Positions 41,190-52,000 are shown, numbered from the stretch's first letter. The stretch is DNA of 64,000 nt from Angustibacter sp049994355 (GCF_049994355.1 NZ_CP188257.1:3410001-3474000); one strand, 5' to 3'. Made by a program: numbers and translations. Notes: generated by a model from the letters alone, not told the origin.

Positions 41190-41545
41190 GCTGAGAGCCT
41201 AGACACCCGGGGGATGCGGTCCCTCGGCCGGTACGCGTGCGCTCGCCGACGCAGCCCGACGCCGCGCAAGCCCTGTGGCCGTGGCTGCGCTGCTGGCGCT
41301 GTTGGCGGCCGGGATCGTCCTGGCGTCGGCCTGGCGAGCCTCGCGTTCGACCGGGGCCAACCGGTCCTGCACCCTCGGGCAGAGCTTGAAGGCTGCTGGA
41401 CGGTTCGTGTTCGACTTCCTCCGATCGAGCGCATGCACACAGCGAACTCCCGGATCTCCCGCGATGAGGCGACGGCTCCAAGTGGATGGCATCCGTGCGA
41501 CCTGCTGACTGTCTGTGTCGTACCGGCGACGGTTCGGCACGGCAC
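41190..41545. other. 356-bp gap at the right edge of the array
   Basis: Frames on the minus strand (41199-41489) are open but resemble no family and lack a ribosome site. No repeat is seen. This is the boundary back to ordinary chromosome. Confidence 0.4.
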
Positions 41546-42169
41546 CTAAGGCGAGACGGCGACGCCGAGCGACGTGGCGCCGCCGAACTTGGGCGCTCCC
41601 TGTTCGTAGAAGACGTCGACCGCCTCGACGCGGAACCCGGCACCGGTCAGCAGCTCCACGATCGGCCGGGTCAGGTGGCAACCGCCGACCAGCCGTTGCT
41701 GCCAGGGATCGAGCCGGCGCTGCCAACGCCGCACCTTCTCGTCCTCGGCCGGCGCCAGACCGTGCTCGAGGAAGTGCAGCGACCCGCCGGGCCGCAGCAC
41801 CCGGCGCAGCTCACCCAGCGCAGTGCCGACGTCCGCGATGGTGCACAGCGTCCAGGTGGACACGGCCATGTCGAAGCTGTTGTCCTCGAACGGCAGTGCC
41901 TGGCCGTCCAGGCCGGACCGCTCCACGAGCACGCTGCTGGCCGCCAGTCGCTTCTCGGCCAGCCGCCATCCGAGGTCGGCCGGTTCGACGGCTGCCACCC
42001 GGGTGACGCTCGGCGGGTAGAACGGGACGTTGTGGCCGGTCCCGAAGCCGACCTCGACCACCTCGCCCACCAGGCCGCCGCAGACCCTCCGCCGCAATGC
42101 CTGCAGCTCCTTGCCGCCGCAGGCCACGTTCAGCAGTCGCGGCAGTACCCGCTCACCGTAGATGCCCAT
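41546..42169 (-). CDS. Class I SAM-dependent methyltransferase
   Basis: This 207-residue enzyme has the UbiE/methyltransferase-11 pattern: VVEVGFGTGHNVPFYP (motif I), VAAVEPADLGWRLAE, and ALPFEDNSFDMAVSTWTLCTIADVGTALGELRRVLRPGG. Many actinobacterial relatives methylate lipids or small metabolites, but the substrate is unknown. It follows the TMEM175-like gene by 8 bases on the same strand, so the two are co-transcribed. Confidence 0.88.
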   Translation of the reverse strand: MGIYGERVLPRLLNVACGGKELQALRRRVCGGLVGEVVEVGFGTGHNVPFYPPSVTRVAAVEPADLGWRLAEKRLAASSVLVERSGLDGQALPFEDNSFDMAVSTWTLCTIADVGTALGELRRVLRPGGSLHFLEHGLAPAEDEKVRRWQRRLDPWQQRLVGGCHLTRPIVELLTGAGFRVEAVDVFYEQGAPKFGGATSLGVAVSP

Positions 42170-42177
42170 GACGCCTC

Positions 42178-42825
42178 TCAGCCGGGCTGTGCGATCGCCT
42201 GGCGCGGCGACGGTCCCAGGACGAACATCAGCGCGAGCAGTGACGCGACGATGATGGTGAGCGCTGGCGCCACCAGCGCCAGCACTGTCGCGACCGTGTA
42301 CCCGACGAGCCCTGCCAGGTAGCGGACGTCGACGTCCCGGACGAACTCCGGCGACACCCCGCTGACCATGAGGCCGTGCCGGGTGACCCGGCGCCAGATC
42401 AGGTTGAAGGCGACCGCGCTGACCGTCAGCGTCGCGCCGTACAGGAGGGCGGCGGTCCGTCCGTCCGCGCCCGTCGTGTGCTCGGCGACGAGGCCGGTGG
42501 GCAGCGGGAGGAACGAGACGCTGGCCAGCAGCAGCAGGTTCTCCAGCAGCAGGATCTGGTCGACCTGCTCGACGAGCCGGAACAGCGCGTGGTGGTTGGC
42601 CCAGATGATGCCGATCTGCAGGAAGCTCGCGGCGTACGCGCCGATCTGCGGCAACGAGGAGTGCAGTGCGTGGGCGAGAGACTCCCCCTCGGCCGGCTCG
42701 ACCCGGACGTCCAGGATCAACAACGTGACCGCGATGGCCAGGACGCCGTCACTGAACGCCTCCAGCCGGGCCGAGTCGCCACGCAGCGCGCTGCCGCCCC
42801 ACCACCGACTGGTCGGCTGAGTCAT
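42178..42825 (-). CDS. TMEM175-like (DUF1211) channel protein
   Basis: This 215-residue protein has six helices and the signature R-x-x-x-F-S-D-G in RLEAFSDGVLAIAVTLL at the first helix, with the second conserved region IIWANHHALFRLV. Prokaryotic TMEM175 proteins form potassium-permeable channels in the plasma membrane. It is followed by a methyltransferase gene on the same strand. Confidence 0.88.
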   Translation of the reverse strand: MTQPTSRWWGGSALRGDSARLEAFSDGVLAIAVTLLILDVRVEPAEGESLAHALHSSLPQIGAYAASFLQIGIIWANHHALFRLVEQVDQILLLENLLLLASVSFLPLPTGLVAEHTTGADGRTAALLYGATLTVSAVAFNLIWRRVTRHGLMVSGVSPEFVRDVDVRYLAGLVGYTVATVLALVAPALTIIVASLLALMFVLGPSPRQAIAQPG

Positions 42826-42838
42826 CCTGCGAACACGA

Positions 42839-43741
42839 TCATGCTGGGGCGGCAGCGGGGATGTCGACGTTCGCCTCTGCGGTCACAGTCGTGGTGCCGG
42901 ACAGCGCCGACACCTTGACGACGTGCGCACCCGCGGTGGTGTCGGCGGGAACCGCGAAACGGACCTGCGAGCCGGTCGAGTCCAGCAGGTCCACCACCGT
43001 GTCGTCGAGGCGCACGGTCGCAGCCGCCCCGCCGAGGTTCAGCCCGCTCACGGTGAGGATACGCTTCACCGGGTCGAACGAGGCGGACGTGACCGTCGGC
43101 GTCGCCCCGGACACCGCCTTGTTCGCCGTGTAGGTCAACGCCGAGATGCTGGTCAACCCCGCGAAGGCGGTGGGCAGGTCCGGTAGCCCCCCGTGCGGCG
43201 AGATGCTGAACCGCACGACCACGTAGGCGAGCGCGACGGCGTTGAACATCAGGAACTGGAAGTCGACCAGGTCGCTCTGGCCGGCGTCGTTGGTGGCCAG
43301 GTCCTTGACCGAGAACGTCGGGTCCACGGCCGGCGGCTTGGACAGCGTGCCGTTGTTGATCCTGGTGACGGTGATGCCCTTGGCCAGCACCAGGGCCGCG
43401 AACGGCCCGCCGAGCAGCAGGAGGTAGCTGTCGGCCAGCTGGTCGAGGCTGTCGCCGAACGGCTTGTCGTCCACGATGGCGATGACGGACAGGGTGGCCA
43501 GCGCGTACACGACCGCGATCGTCCAGGCGAACGCCGTGGCCTTGCTGGTGGACAGGCGCCCGTCGTGGCCCATCATCAGCGCCCTGATGGGTGCGCTGGA
43601 CTTCTTGGTGCCGGCCTCCGAACTGCCCGGCCGTCTGCGCTTGCCCAGCTTCCACGGATCGTCGCCGCCCAGGACGCCGAAGAGTCCCAGCAGCAGCAGG
43701 GTGACCGCGGCACCGATCAGGTCCGCGACGAAGGAGTTCAC
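42839..43741 (-). CDS. Membrane protein with C-terminal IPT/TIG domain
   Basis: This 300-residue protein has one N-terminal helix (ADLIGAAVTLLLLGLFGVL) and a basic cytoplasmic linker. Three more helices follow (AFAWTIAVVYALATLSVIAI; LLLLGGPFAALVLAKGI; FLMFNAVALAYVVVRF). The last about 80 residues form an Ig-like IPT/TIG domain (PTVTSASFDPVKRILTVSGLNLGG). The TIG part may be a binding module. GTG 43741 is the only start that avoids overlapping recD. Role unknown. Confidence 0.72.
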   Translation of the reverse strand: MNSFVADLIGAAVTLLLLGLFGVLGGDDPWKLGKRRRPGSSEAGTKKSSAPIRALMMGHDGRLSTSKATAFAWTIAVVYALATLSVIAIVDDKPFGDSLDQLADSYLLLLGGPFAALVLAKGITVTRINNGTLSKPPAVDPTFSVKDLATNDAGQSDLVDFQFLMFNAVALAYVVVRFSISPHGGLPDLPTAFAGLTSISALTYTANKAVSGATPTVTSASFDPVKRILTVSGLNLGGAAATVRLDDTVVDLLDSTGSQVRFAVPADTTAGAHVVKVSALSGTTTVTAEANVDIPAAAPA

Positions 43742-43765
43742 GAGGAACCGTCCATGGCGCGGACG

Positions 43766-43818
43766 ATAGTCCGGTTCGCCCACCCGCGGAACGGTTTCGT
43801 TGATTCCTGCCGGACTAT
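43766..43818. promoter_or_regulatory. 9-bp inverted repeat at recD end
   Basis: ATAGTCCGG (43766-43774) and CCGGACTAT (43810-43818) are perfect and 35 bases apart, spanning the recD stop and the leader of the following gene. It could be an operator or a long-loop terminator. Confidence 0.4.
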
Positions 43819-45704
43819 GACAAGGGTCGGCGCAGCCCGCTGGCCCGACGGACCGGTCGGCCGACGGCGGCCCGGACGGCGGCCTCGGTGCCGACGACGT
43901 GGACGTGCTCACGGGCGCGGGTCACCGCGGTGTAGAAGAGCTCGCGGGTCAGCAGCAACGACGACGGCCCTGGCAGCAGCAGGGAGACGTGCGCGAACTG
44001 GCTGCCCTGACCTCGGTGCACCGTCATTGCGTAGACCACCTCGGTGGCCGGGAGTCGGTGCGGCCGAACGAGAAGCGGCCGCTGGGGGTCGCCGAAGGCT
44101 GCGACCAGCCCGCTGTCGCCGTCCGCCACGACCACCCCGGTATCCCCGTTGAACAGCCCGGTGTCCCGGTCGTTCTTGGTGACCAGCAAAGGCTGGCCGG
44201 CGAACCAGGTTGCCGCCGACCCACCGGGACCCATCCCTCCACCCGATGGCTCGCCCAGGGCGACGCCCACCCAGGCCTGCACCTTCCCGGCCCAGTGCGC
44301 GACGCCCACCGCTCCTCGGCGGTGCGCCAGCAGCAGGCGGTGCGCGTCGAGCGCTTGCAGTGCCTGCCCGACGTCCCCCGACCGGGCGGCGGTGACGAGG
44401 GCGACCCCGGCCTGCTGGGCGGCTTCGCGCACCGCTGTGACGTCGGCCTCGCTCGGCCGCTCCTGGGCAGTCTCGGCGAACGTCACCGCGGCGGAGCCGG
44501 CGCGCAGCACCGCCAGGACCTCGTCGGCGTCCCCCGACCGCACCGCTCTGGCGAGCCGGCCGATGTCCTCGCCGTGCCGGTGCACGACCTCCAGCCGGAC
44601 GACCCCGTTGCGCAGCGCGGTGCGGGCCGACGAGTCGTCCGGGACGTCGTCCGGGACGGTCGCCGTCAGGGCCGCGGGCAGCAGGTCCGCCGTGGGCGGC
44701 AACGCGACCAGGTCGCCGAGCACCGCGCCGACCTCCACCGAGGCCAGCTGGTCTGGATCCCCGACCAGCACCAGCCGGGCCTGCGGGGCAAGGGCTTCGA
44801 GCAGTCGAGCCATCAGCGGCAGCGACACCATCGACGTCTCGTCGACCACGACGACGTCGTACGGCAGGTGGTGGTCGCGGTCGTGCCGGAACCTGGTGGA
44901 CGACCCGGGCCGCCAGCCGAGCAGCCGGTGCAGCGTCGTCGCGGTGGGGGTGCCCACCCGGACGCGGTCGTCCTCGTCGGGCAGCCTCGCCACCTCGGCG
45001 CGGACCGCCTCCTGCAGGCGGGCGGCCGCCTTGCCGGTCGGTGCGGCCAGCGCGACGCGAAGACCGGGCCCCGCAACGTCGTGCAGGACGGCGAGCAGCC
45101 GTGCCACGGTGGTCGTCTTGCCGGTGCCGGGCCCGCCGGTGAGCACCGTCAGCCGGCTGAGTGCGGCGGTGGCGGCGGCCAGCCGCTGGCGAGCGGCGTC
45201 GCCGGGCAGCACCCGGTGCACGGCTGCTGCCACCCGGGCGGGCTCGACGGGCTCTATGCCCGCGGCGAGCCGGTCGTCCACCGCTGCCCGGACGGTCTGT
45301 TCGTGGCGCCAGTAGCGGTCGAGGTAGAGCCGTCCACCCACCCAACGAACCGGGCGTTCCTCGGCGCCCGCGACGCCGACCGCGACCAGCGGGCTCGCCT
45401 CGACGGCGGCGCGCCACTGAGCCGGTTCGGGCCAGGGCAGGTCCTGCACCGGCTCGGCATCCTCCACCTCCGGCGCGGCCAGCGCCTCCAGGTCGTCGAG
45501 GTCGATGCACACCGACCCGCTGCGCGCACCCCGCACCGCCAACGCGACCGCGAGCAGCACCCGCTCGTCGTTCTCACCGGCCAGCCGACCCAGGCGCTGG
45601 GCGACGTGCACGTCGGCGGCGGACACCAGCTGGGCGGCGTTGAACACCGACAGCATCGGGCCGGCTCGCAACGCGATCCGCGGGCCGAACGTCTCGGCGC
45701 TCAC
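43815..45704 (-). CDS. recD: Exodeoxyribonuclease V subunit alpha, RecD
   Basis: This 629-residue protein is a superfamily 1B helicase with Walker A GGPGTGKT (residues 190-197), PTGKAAARL, DETSMVSLPLM (Walker B) and VGDPDQLASV. The C-terminal motifs YAMTVHRGQGSQF and FYTAVTRAREHV are also present. It is the 5'-3' motor of RecBCD, which processes double-strand breaks for recombination and degrades foreign linear DNA. The GTG start overlaps the recB stop as GTGA. It is the last gene of the recC-recB-recD operon. Confidence 0.93.
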   Translation of the reverse strand: MSAETFGPRIALRAGPMLSVFNAAQLVSAADVHVAQRLGRLAGENDERVLLAVALAVRGARSGSVCIDLDDLEALAAPEVEDAEPVQDLPWPEPAQWRAAVEASPLVAVGVAGAEERPVRWVGGRLYLDRYWRHEQTVRAAVDDRLAAGIEPVEPARVAAAVHRVLPGDAARQRLAAATAALSRLTVLTGGPGTGKTTTVARLLAVLHDVAGPGLRVALAAPTGKAAARLQEAVRAEVARLPDEDDRVRVGTPTATTLHRLLGWRPGSSTRFRHDRDHHLPYDVVVVDETSMVSLPLMARLLEALAPQARLVLVGDPDQLASVEVGAVLGDLVALPPTADLLPAALTATVPDDVPDDSSARTALRNGVVRLEVVHRHGEDIGRLARAVRSGDADEVLAVLRAGSAAVTFAETAQERPSEADVTAVREAAQQAGVALVTAARSGDVGQALQALDAHRLLLAHRRGAVGVAHWAGKVQAWVGVALGEPSGGGMGPGGSAATWFAGQPLLVTKNDRDTGLFNGDTGVVVADGDSGLVAAFGDPQRPLLVRPHRLPATEVVYAMTVHRGQGSQFAHVSLLLPGPSSLLLTRELFYTAVTRAREHVHVVGTEAAVRAAVGRPVRRASGLRRPLS

Positions 45705-48700
45705 CGCGCACCGCCGTCCAGCAGCGACGACAGCTCGACCACCAGTGCGGTCGGCGGCCGCCACGACAGCACTCCGCAGGGCGTGCCGTCGACCACCGGT
45801 GTCCGCGGACCGCACATCCCTCGCACGAACAGGTACAGCGCTCCCCCGAGCTGCTGGTCCGGGTCGTAGCCAGGCTGCCGCCACCTCAGGAACCGGTGCA
45901 GCGCAACGGAGTACAGCAGCAGCTGGAGCGGGTAGTGCGCCGCCATCATGGCCTCGGCCATCACCTGAGGGCGGTAGTGCCAGGTGGTCAGCTGCTCGTC
46001 GACGGGTGCCAACCTGTTGGTCTTGTAGTCCACCACCAGGTATCGCGGCGAGCCGTCGGCGGCTCGAACCCGCAGCACGGCGTCCAGGCTGCCGGTCAGG
46101 TAGCCGCGCAGCAGTCCCTGGCCGAGGCCGGCGGCGATCAGCCGCGCGCCGTACGACGCGAACGGGTCGTCGGACGGGACGTGACGGTTGATCAGGGCGG
46201 CGACCTGGTCGAGCGTGCAAGCGTTGCCGGACGGCGTGTCTCCGCCGGCCAGCGGCAGCTCGAAGTCGAGCTCGGCGAGCCGGTCGCCGACCGGGATGTC
46301 GCTGAGCGTCATACCTGCGGCCAGGTCACCCAACGGTGTCGCGAGAACCGGTGCCAGGCTGCGAGCGAGCTCCTCCGGGTCGACTCCGGGTACCCGCGAG
46401 GTGCCTGCCTCCTGGCACCGGCTGAGCAGCTCCGCGTCCAGGTCCGCGGCCATCGGGTCGACCCGTTCCAGGACCTCGTGCACCAGCGTCCCGAACGCCG
46501 CACCTCCGGGCAGCGCGGCCATCAGCGGGACCAGGTGACCGGTCTCGCCGGACGGCGCGACGGCGGCGGCCGCCTCGGCGGGCGGGACGTCCACCTCGTC
46601 CTGCACGCCAGTCACTTCCGGCTCGCTGCTGACGTCGGGCCGCGCCAGCTCATGGGCCGCCGCGGTGAGCCCGGAGTACGACGTCCGGCGCCAGGTCACG
46701 TCCAGCCGGCGGCGGAGCGTGCCCACCGACAGGTCCGGGGGGCGGGCGGCTGGCGCCGACCAGCGTCGGAGCGTGGGCCGGACGTCGACCTGCTCCACGG
46801 CGACCAGGTCGCCGACGCGCTCGGCGAAGCGGGCCAGCGACGCGGTCACCGTGGCGTCGACCGGGACCGAGACCCGCGGCGGCGGTTGCTGACCGGCCGA
46901 CCAGTCGCCGAGCAGCATCCGCCCGAGCGGCCCGCTGGCCGAGTTCCGGGACGGCGCCCACCAGGCGACCACCTGCGACCGGGCCCGGGTCAGCGCGACG
47001 TACAGCAGGCGCAGGTCCTCGCCGCGGGCCTCGGCGAAGTGCCGCTCGCGAGCCGCGTCGTAGTCCGCGTCGTCGCTGCCGCCCAGGTGCAGCAGCCGCT
47101 GCCCGAGATCGTCGTGGAAGCGCAGGGTGTCCGGGGTGGCCGGCTCGAAGCGGTCCCAGCCGAACGGGACGTACACCACGGGGAACTCTAGGCCCTTGCT
47201 GGCGTGCACCGTCACCACCTGGACGGCCTCGGCGTCCGTCTCGAGCCGGCGGCTGCGGTCCTCGGCGTAGTCCTCGCCCGCATCGGCGACCCGACGGCGC
47301 AGCCAGTCGGTCAGCGCCGCGACCCCGAACTGGTCCTGCACGACCGCCAGGTGCAGGGACTGCCCGACGTGTCGCAGGTCGGTCAGCCGGCGCTCGCCGC
47401 TGGACGTGGCCATCAGGCGCTCGGCCAGGCCCTCCGCAGTGGCCGCCTCGAGCAGCGCGGCGACACCCCGGCCGGTCAGCACCTGCGCCCAGCCGCGCAC
47501 CCGGTCGGACAGCTCGTCCCGCTCGGCGGCACTCGCCGAGGCCAGCCGGGCGGCGTCCCAGCCGACGAACGGGGTGAGCGCCACGGCGGCGGCGCGGCCG
47601 CTGTGACCGGGCTGCTCCAACGCGGTCAGCAAGGTCAGCCAGTCCTTCGCGGCGGCCGAGCCGAAGACGCTGGACAGGCCGGACACCACCGCTGGCACGC
47701 CGGCCTCGACCAGGGCGGCGCGAACCGTGCCGGCGTCGGCGTTGCGTTGTGCCAGCACCGCGATGTCACCCGGACGCAGCGCGCGCCAGGTGCCCCGGTC
47801 GAGCAACCTGGTCTGCTCGAGCTGCCGCACGACGTCCGCCGCGACGTCCGCCGCGATCAGCAGCCGGACGTCGCCGACCGGCGGCGTCCGGCTTCCCTTG
47901 AGGCCGAAGGGTTCTCGGGTGACCTGCCGCAACCGCAGCGGCGCGCCGCCGTCCAGCTCGCGCCCCTCGCGCGCGGCCCGCACGCCGTGCACGACGATCG
48001 CCGGGTCACCCAGCGCGGCGCCGCCCATCAGGTGGTCCAACGCCTGCAGCAGCGGCTCGTCGCTGCGCCAGCTGCGGTCGAGGGTCGCGGTGGCGTCCGC
48101 GTCGCGCCGGGCGGCGAGATAGGTCACCACGTCCCCGCCGCGGAACGCGTAGATCGCCTGCTTCGGGTCACCGATGAGCACCAGCGTGCGGTGTCCGTGG
48201 AACGCAGCCCGCAGGATCTGCCACTGCACCGGGTCGGTGTCCTGGAACTCGTCCACCAGCACGACCTGGTAGCGGTCCCGGACCCGTTGCGCCGCAGCGG
48301 AACCGGTCTGCGGGTCGACCAGGGCGTCGCGCAGCAGGACGAGCAGGTCGTCGTAGTCGAGCAGTCGGCGCGCCCGTTTGCGGTGCTCGACCTCGGCGAC
48401 CACCTGCCGGGCGAACGCGAAGCGGTGTCCGGGCAGCGACCCGGCGGGGGCGCGGGTCGGTTCGAGCCCGGCCTGTGGGTCGCCGACCGCAGCACGGGCG
48501 ACGCGGCGGGCGTCGTTGACGGTCAGCATCGGTGCCGGCTCCGCGGCGTAGCGCTGCAGGTAGACGTCGTCGACGACCTCGTCGAGCAGGTCGTCGATGT
48601 CCGGCACCAGCACTGCGTCCGGGTCGACGTCTGCGCTCGCCCCGAGCGAGCTGAGCATCTGCTGGCAGAAGCCGTGCGTCGTCGCGATGGTCGCCGCGTC

Positions 48701-49063
48701 GAAGCCGGACAACGCGGTGGTGAGCCGGCGGCGGCGCGCGGCGAGCTCGTCGTCGTCCACGTCGGCCAGGTGCCGGACCAGCTCGTCCACGCTGTCGCGG
48801 GCGTCAGGACGGCGCAGTGCCCGTTCCGCCGACACCAGCCGTTCGCGCACCCGGTCCCGCAGCTCGGACGTCGCGGCCCGACCGAAGGTGACCAGCAGCA
48901 GCTCGGACAGCTCGGCGACGCCCTCGGCGACGTAGCGGACGGCCAAGGCCGCGATCGTGAACGTCTTGCCGGTGCCGGCGCTGGCCTCCAGCACCGTCGT
49001 ACCGGTCGGCAGCTCGCCGAACAGGTCGAAGACGGCGGACGGCGCGGTCAGCGGCGAGCTCAC
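45701..49063 (-). CDS. recB: Exodeoxyribonuclease V subunit beta, RecB
   Basis: This 1120-residue protein has a UvrD-type 3'-5' helicase (Walker A ASAGTGKT at residues 27-34; LVDEFQDTDPVQW; TVHASKGLEFPVVYVP). The C-terminal nuclease domain has GTLVHEVLERVD and the catalytic VVDYKTN. It is the motor and nuclease of RecBCD. The GTG start overlaps the recC stop by 4 bases and its own stop overlaps recD, so the three subunits are translationally coupled. Length is usual for actinobacterial RecB. Confidence 0.94.
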   Translation of the reverse strand: MSSPLTAPSAVFDLFGELPTGTTVLEASAGTGKTFTIAALAVRYVAEGVAELSELLLVTFGRAATSELRDRVRERLVSAERALRRPDARDSVDELVRHLADVDDDELAARRRRLTTALSGFDAATIATTHGFCQQMLSSLGASADVDPDAVLVPDIDDLLDEVVDDVYLQRYAAEPAPMLTVNDARRVARAAVGDPQAGLEPTRAPAGSLPGHRFAFARQVVAEVEHRKRARRLLDYDDLLVLLRDALVDPQTGSAAAQRVRDRYQVVLVDEFQDTDPVQWQILRAAFHGHRTLVLIGDPKQAIYAFRGGDVVTYLAARRDADATATLDRSWRSDEPLLQALDHLMGGAALGDPAIVVHGVRAAREGRELDGGAPLRLRQVTREPFGLKGSRTPPVGDVRLLIAADVAADVVRQLEQTRLLDRGTWRALRPGDIAVLAQRNADAGTVRAALVEAGVPAVVSGLSSVFGSAAAKDWLTLLTALEQPGHSGRAAAVALTPFVGWDAARLASASAAERDELSDRVRGWAQVLTGRGVAALLEAATAEGLAERLMATSSGERRLTDLRHVGQSLHLAVVQDQFGVAALTDWLRRRVADAGEDYAEDRSRRLETDAEAVQVVTVHASKGLEFPVVYVPFGWDRFEPATPDTLRFHDDLGQRLLHLGGSDDADYDAARERHFAEARGEDLRLLYVALTRARSQVVAWWAPSRNSASGPLGRMLLGDWSAGQQPPPRVSVPVDATVTASLARFAERVGDLVAVEQVDVRPTLRRWSAPAARPPDLSVGTLRRRLDVTWRRTSYSGLTAAAHELARPDVSSEPEVTGVQDEVDVPPAEAAAAVAPSGETGHLVPLMAALPGGAAFGTLVHEVLERVDPMAADLDAELLSRCQEAGTSRVPGVDPEELARSLAPVLATPLGDLAAGMTLSDIPVGDRLAELDFELPLAGGDTPSGNACTLDQVAALINRHVPSDDPFASYGARLIAAGLGQGLLRGYLTGSLDAVLRVRAADGSPRYLVVDYKTNRLAPVDEQLTTWHYRPQVMAEAMMAAHYPLQLLLYSVALHRFLRWRQPGYDPDQQLGGALYLFVRGMCGPRTPVVDGTPCGVLSWRPPTALVVELSSLLDGGAR

Positions 49064-52000
49064 GGGGTCACCGTCGACTCGTGGTCCAGCAGCGGGTCCC
49101 AGACCCGACGGGCCAGCACGCCGAGGCGGCTGCTGTCCTGCGGCCACCACGCCTGCTCGGTCGCGTCCGGCGTCCCGAGCAGGTCGCCCAGCGAGGCCTG
49201 CTCGCCCCAGCACAGCACGTGGTACTCGTCGTCCGCCTCGAAGCCGTCCTGCCAGGTGTGCCGGGCGCTCTCCAGCGCCTGAACCTCTGCGTCCCCGCCG
49301 TGCCGGCTGCGGGCATAGGCGTGCGCCGTGTCGACGGGCATCGGCAGCGGCTCGCGGATCGCCCTGTCCCGCAACCGAACCAGGTCCTCCAGGCGCTGCA
49401 CCGCCCACGGCGCGCTCGGCGTCCGGATCGCGACTACCGCCGCACTCGGTACCCGGGTCGGCGCGCGCCCGATGGTGACCGCCCGCCACGGGACGTCCGG
49501 CTCGGAGGCCACCAGCGCGAGGAGCTGGACCCACGCCCGGAGCCGATGCTTGGCCCCCAGCCGCGAGTACACCGTGCGGACCACGAGGTCGTCGTGCACC
49601 TCGGGCACCGAGCCGTTGACCACGACGCCGGACGGCAGGTCGGCTCGGACGTCGACCACCCGCGGCGCCCCGACCGCGTAGCGGCGGGCCGCCTGCGCGA
49701 TGGGCTCGACCCGGCCCGCGACGTCCTGCAGCGTGGCTCGGCCGAGCTCCTTGGGAGGTACTTGCCCGCGTCGCCACTCCGCTGCGAGGGCCAGGCCCGG
49801 GTCGACCCCGGCCAGCCGAGCGGTCAGCAGCCGGTCGCCGATCCCCCACGACTGCAGTCCGTCCAGCTGCAGCGGCAGCCGGTCGTCCACCTCGTCCTCG
49901 TCGGTGACCACCGAGAGCTGCAACCGCTGCCGGGCGAACCACTTCACCGGGTGCTCGAGCATCCGGACCAGGTCGTCGAGGTCCACCTCGTCCGGGCGGG
50001 CCAGCTTGGGCAGGGGGCGGCTGAGGAACTCGACCCGGCCGGCCCGCTCGCCCCTTCCGGCAATCGCGGCGCGGTACCCGGTGGCGTCGAAGCTGAACGG
50101 TCCCCGGCGACCCAGCGCCCCAGCGGTGAAGTTGCGCTCGTCCACCGTCTGCAACGGATGCCGGACGACGACGTGGTCACGCAGGCTGCCACCGCCCGGA
50201 CCGGTGGCCACGCCGTCCAGGGCGTCGAGCAGCTCGCTGACCGGAACCGCCGGTGGGCGGGCGGCGCCGGTGCGCTCGTCGGCCCCGGAGTACAGCACCA
50301 CCAGGTGCTCGCCGGCCGCGGAGACCGCGTCGAGGAAGAGCTGTCGGTCTTCACCGCGGCGATCCCGCTCGCCGACCCACGGGTCACGCAGCAGCAGGTC
50401 GTCACCGTCGGACGACGTGCCGCGCGGGAACGTGCCGTCGTCCAGGCCCAGCAGGCACACCACCCGGTGCGGAACGGCGCGCATGGGTTCCAGCGAGCAG
50501 ACGGTCAGCGCGCCGGTGCGAAAGCCCGACCGGCTTGGTCGTCCGGCCAGCCGGTCGGCAAGCAGCGAACGCACGTCCGGCAGCCGGATCGGGAGCAGGT
50601 CGCGACCTTGCGTCGACTGCCGGGCCTGGGCCAGCACCCGGCGCGCCTGAACGACCTGCCAGCCGTCGGCGACGGCGGTGTCCGCGAGCAGGTCGATCGC
50701 CGCGTCCAGGTGGTCCAGCCAGGCCCCGACCGGCTGCGCGCCGTCCAACGCGGCGAGGACCGCGGTGACCCGCTCGACGAGCTCCGCCAGCCGGCCGGCG
50801 AGCTCGATGTCCGTGCTGTCCACGTCGTCCAACGGGATCGCCGGCCCGACGAACCGCTCGTGCTCGTCGGCCATCGCGACCCCGAGCAGGATCCGGTCCA
50901 ACGCGGTGTCCCAGGTCCCCTGGCGCAGCTCGGGCAGACCGAACCGGGCCCGGCGCGCAAGATCCTCGCCCCAGTGCACCCCGGCGGCCACCGACCACCG
51001 GCGGATCTGCGCCAGATCGTCGTCGGCGAAGCCGAACCGGCGTCGCACCGGTGCGGTGGCCGCCAGGTCCAGCACCTCGGACGCGCTCACCCGCCCGTCG
51101 GCCAGGCTCAGCAGACTCGCGATCAGTGACAGCACCGGGTTCGTCTGCCGCAGCGAGCGATCTGCCAGGCGCACCCGCAGCAGGTGCCCTGGGTGCACCG
51201 GCGTCGACGGTTGGTCCACGTCGGGCGCGAGCCCGAAGGTCGCGCCCACCAGCGGGGCGTACGCCTCGACGTCCGGGCACATCACGACGACGTCGCGCGG
51301 TTCCAACGTGGGATCGTCGGCGAACATCCCGACCAGGACCTCGCGCAACACCTCGACCTGCCGCGAGCGCCCGTGGCACGCGTGCACCTGGACGCTGCGG
51401 TCGGCTGCTGCGACGGCGGGCGGCACCTGGTTCGGGTCCGTGGCGGTGTCGTCCCGCAGGCTCCGCTGCAGCGCGCCGAGCAGGCTGGCCGGCGGTGGGG
51501 GTCCGGCGAACATGACGTCCTGGTCGACGCCGAGCGCCGTCAGCCGCAGCTGGAGCTCGGTGGCGTCGCGGGCCATCGAACCGAGCATCGGGTGCGCTGC
51601 GACGACGGGCCGTCCCCGGCGCGGCGACATCGGCGACGGTGACGACGTCGCGGAGACCTTCTGCCACAACGCAGGCGAGGGATGTGCCAGCCACAGGTGG
51701 ACGTCGCGATGCCGGCTCAGCGCGTGCAGCACCAGGAGCTGGTCGGTGGGCAGCCGGGTGGGGCCGAACACCGACAGCCGCGCGGGCAGGTCGACCGCCG
51801 CCGCCGACCCGCCGAGCAGTCGGACCGCCTCGTCGAGCCGCTCGGCCGGGCTCGGCACTCCCAGGTGCGCGCGAACCCGGCGCCACAGCTGCGGCTGCCA
51901 GGCCAGGTCCGCCGGCACCGGCTGCCCGCCGCCGTCCTCGTCGCGGTCCGCGGCCCAAGCGAGCAGCATCGCCGGACGTTGCGCGCCGTAGCCGGCGAAC

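Noticed and set aside
41199..41489. Minus-strand frame of about 97 codons right of the array
   Set aside because: No ribosome site, no family resemblance, composition like non-coding shadow frames.
43899..51129. Long plus-strand frames opposite recD, recB and recC
   Set aside because: Antisense shadows; the minus-strand helicase-nuclease genes carry all motifs.
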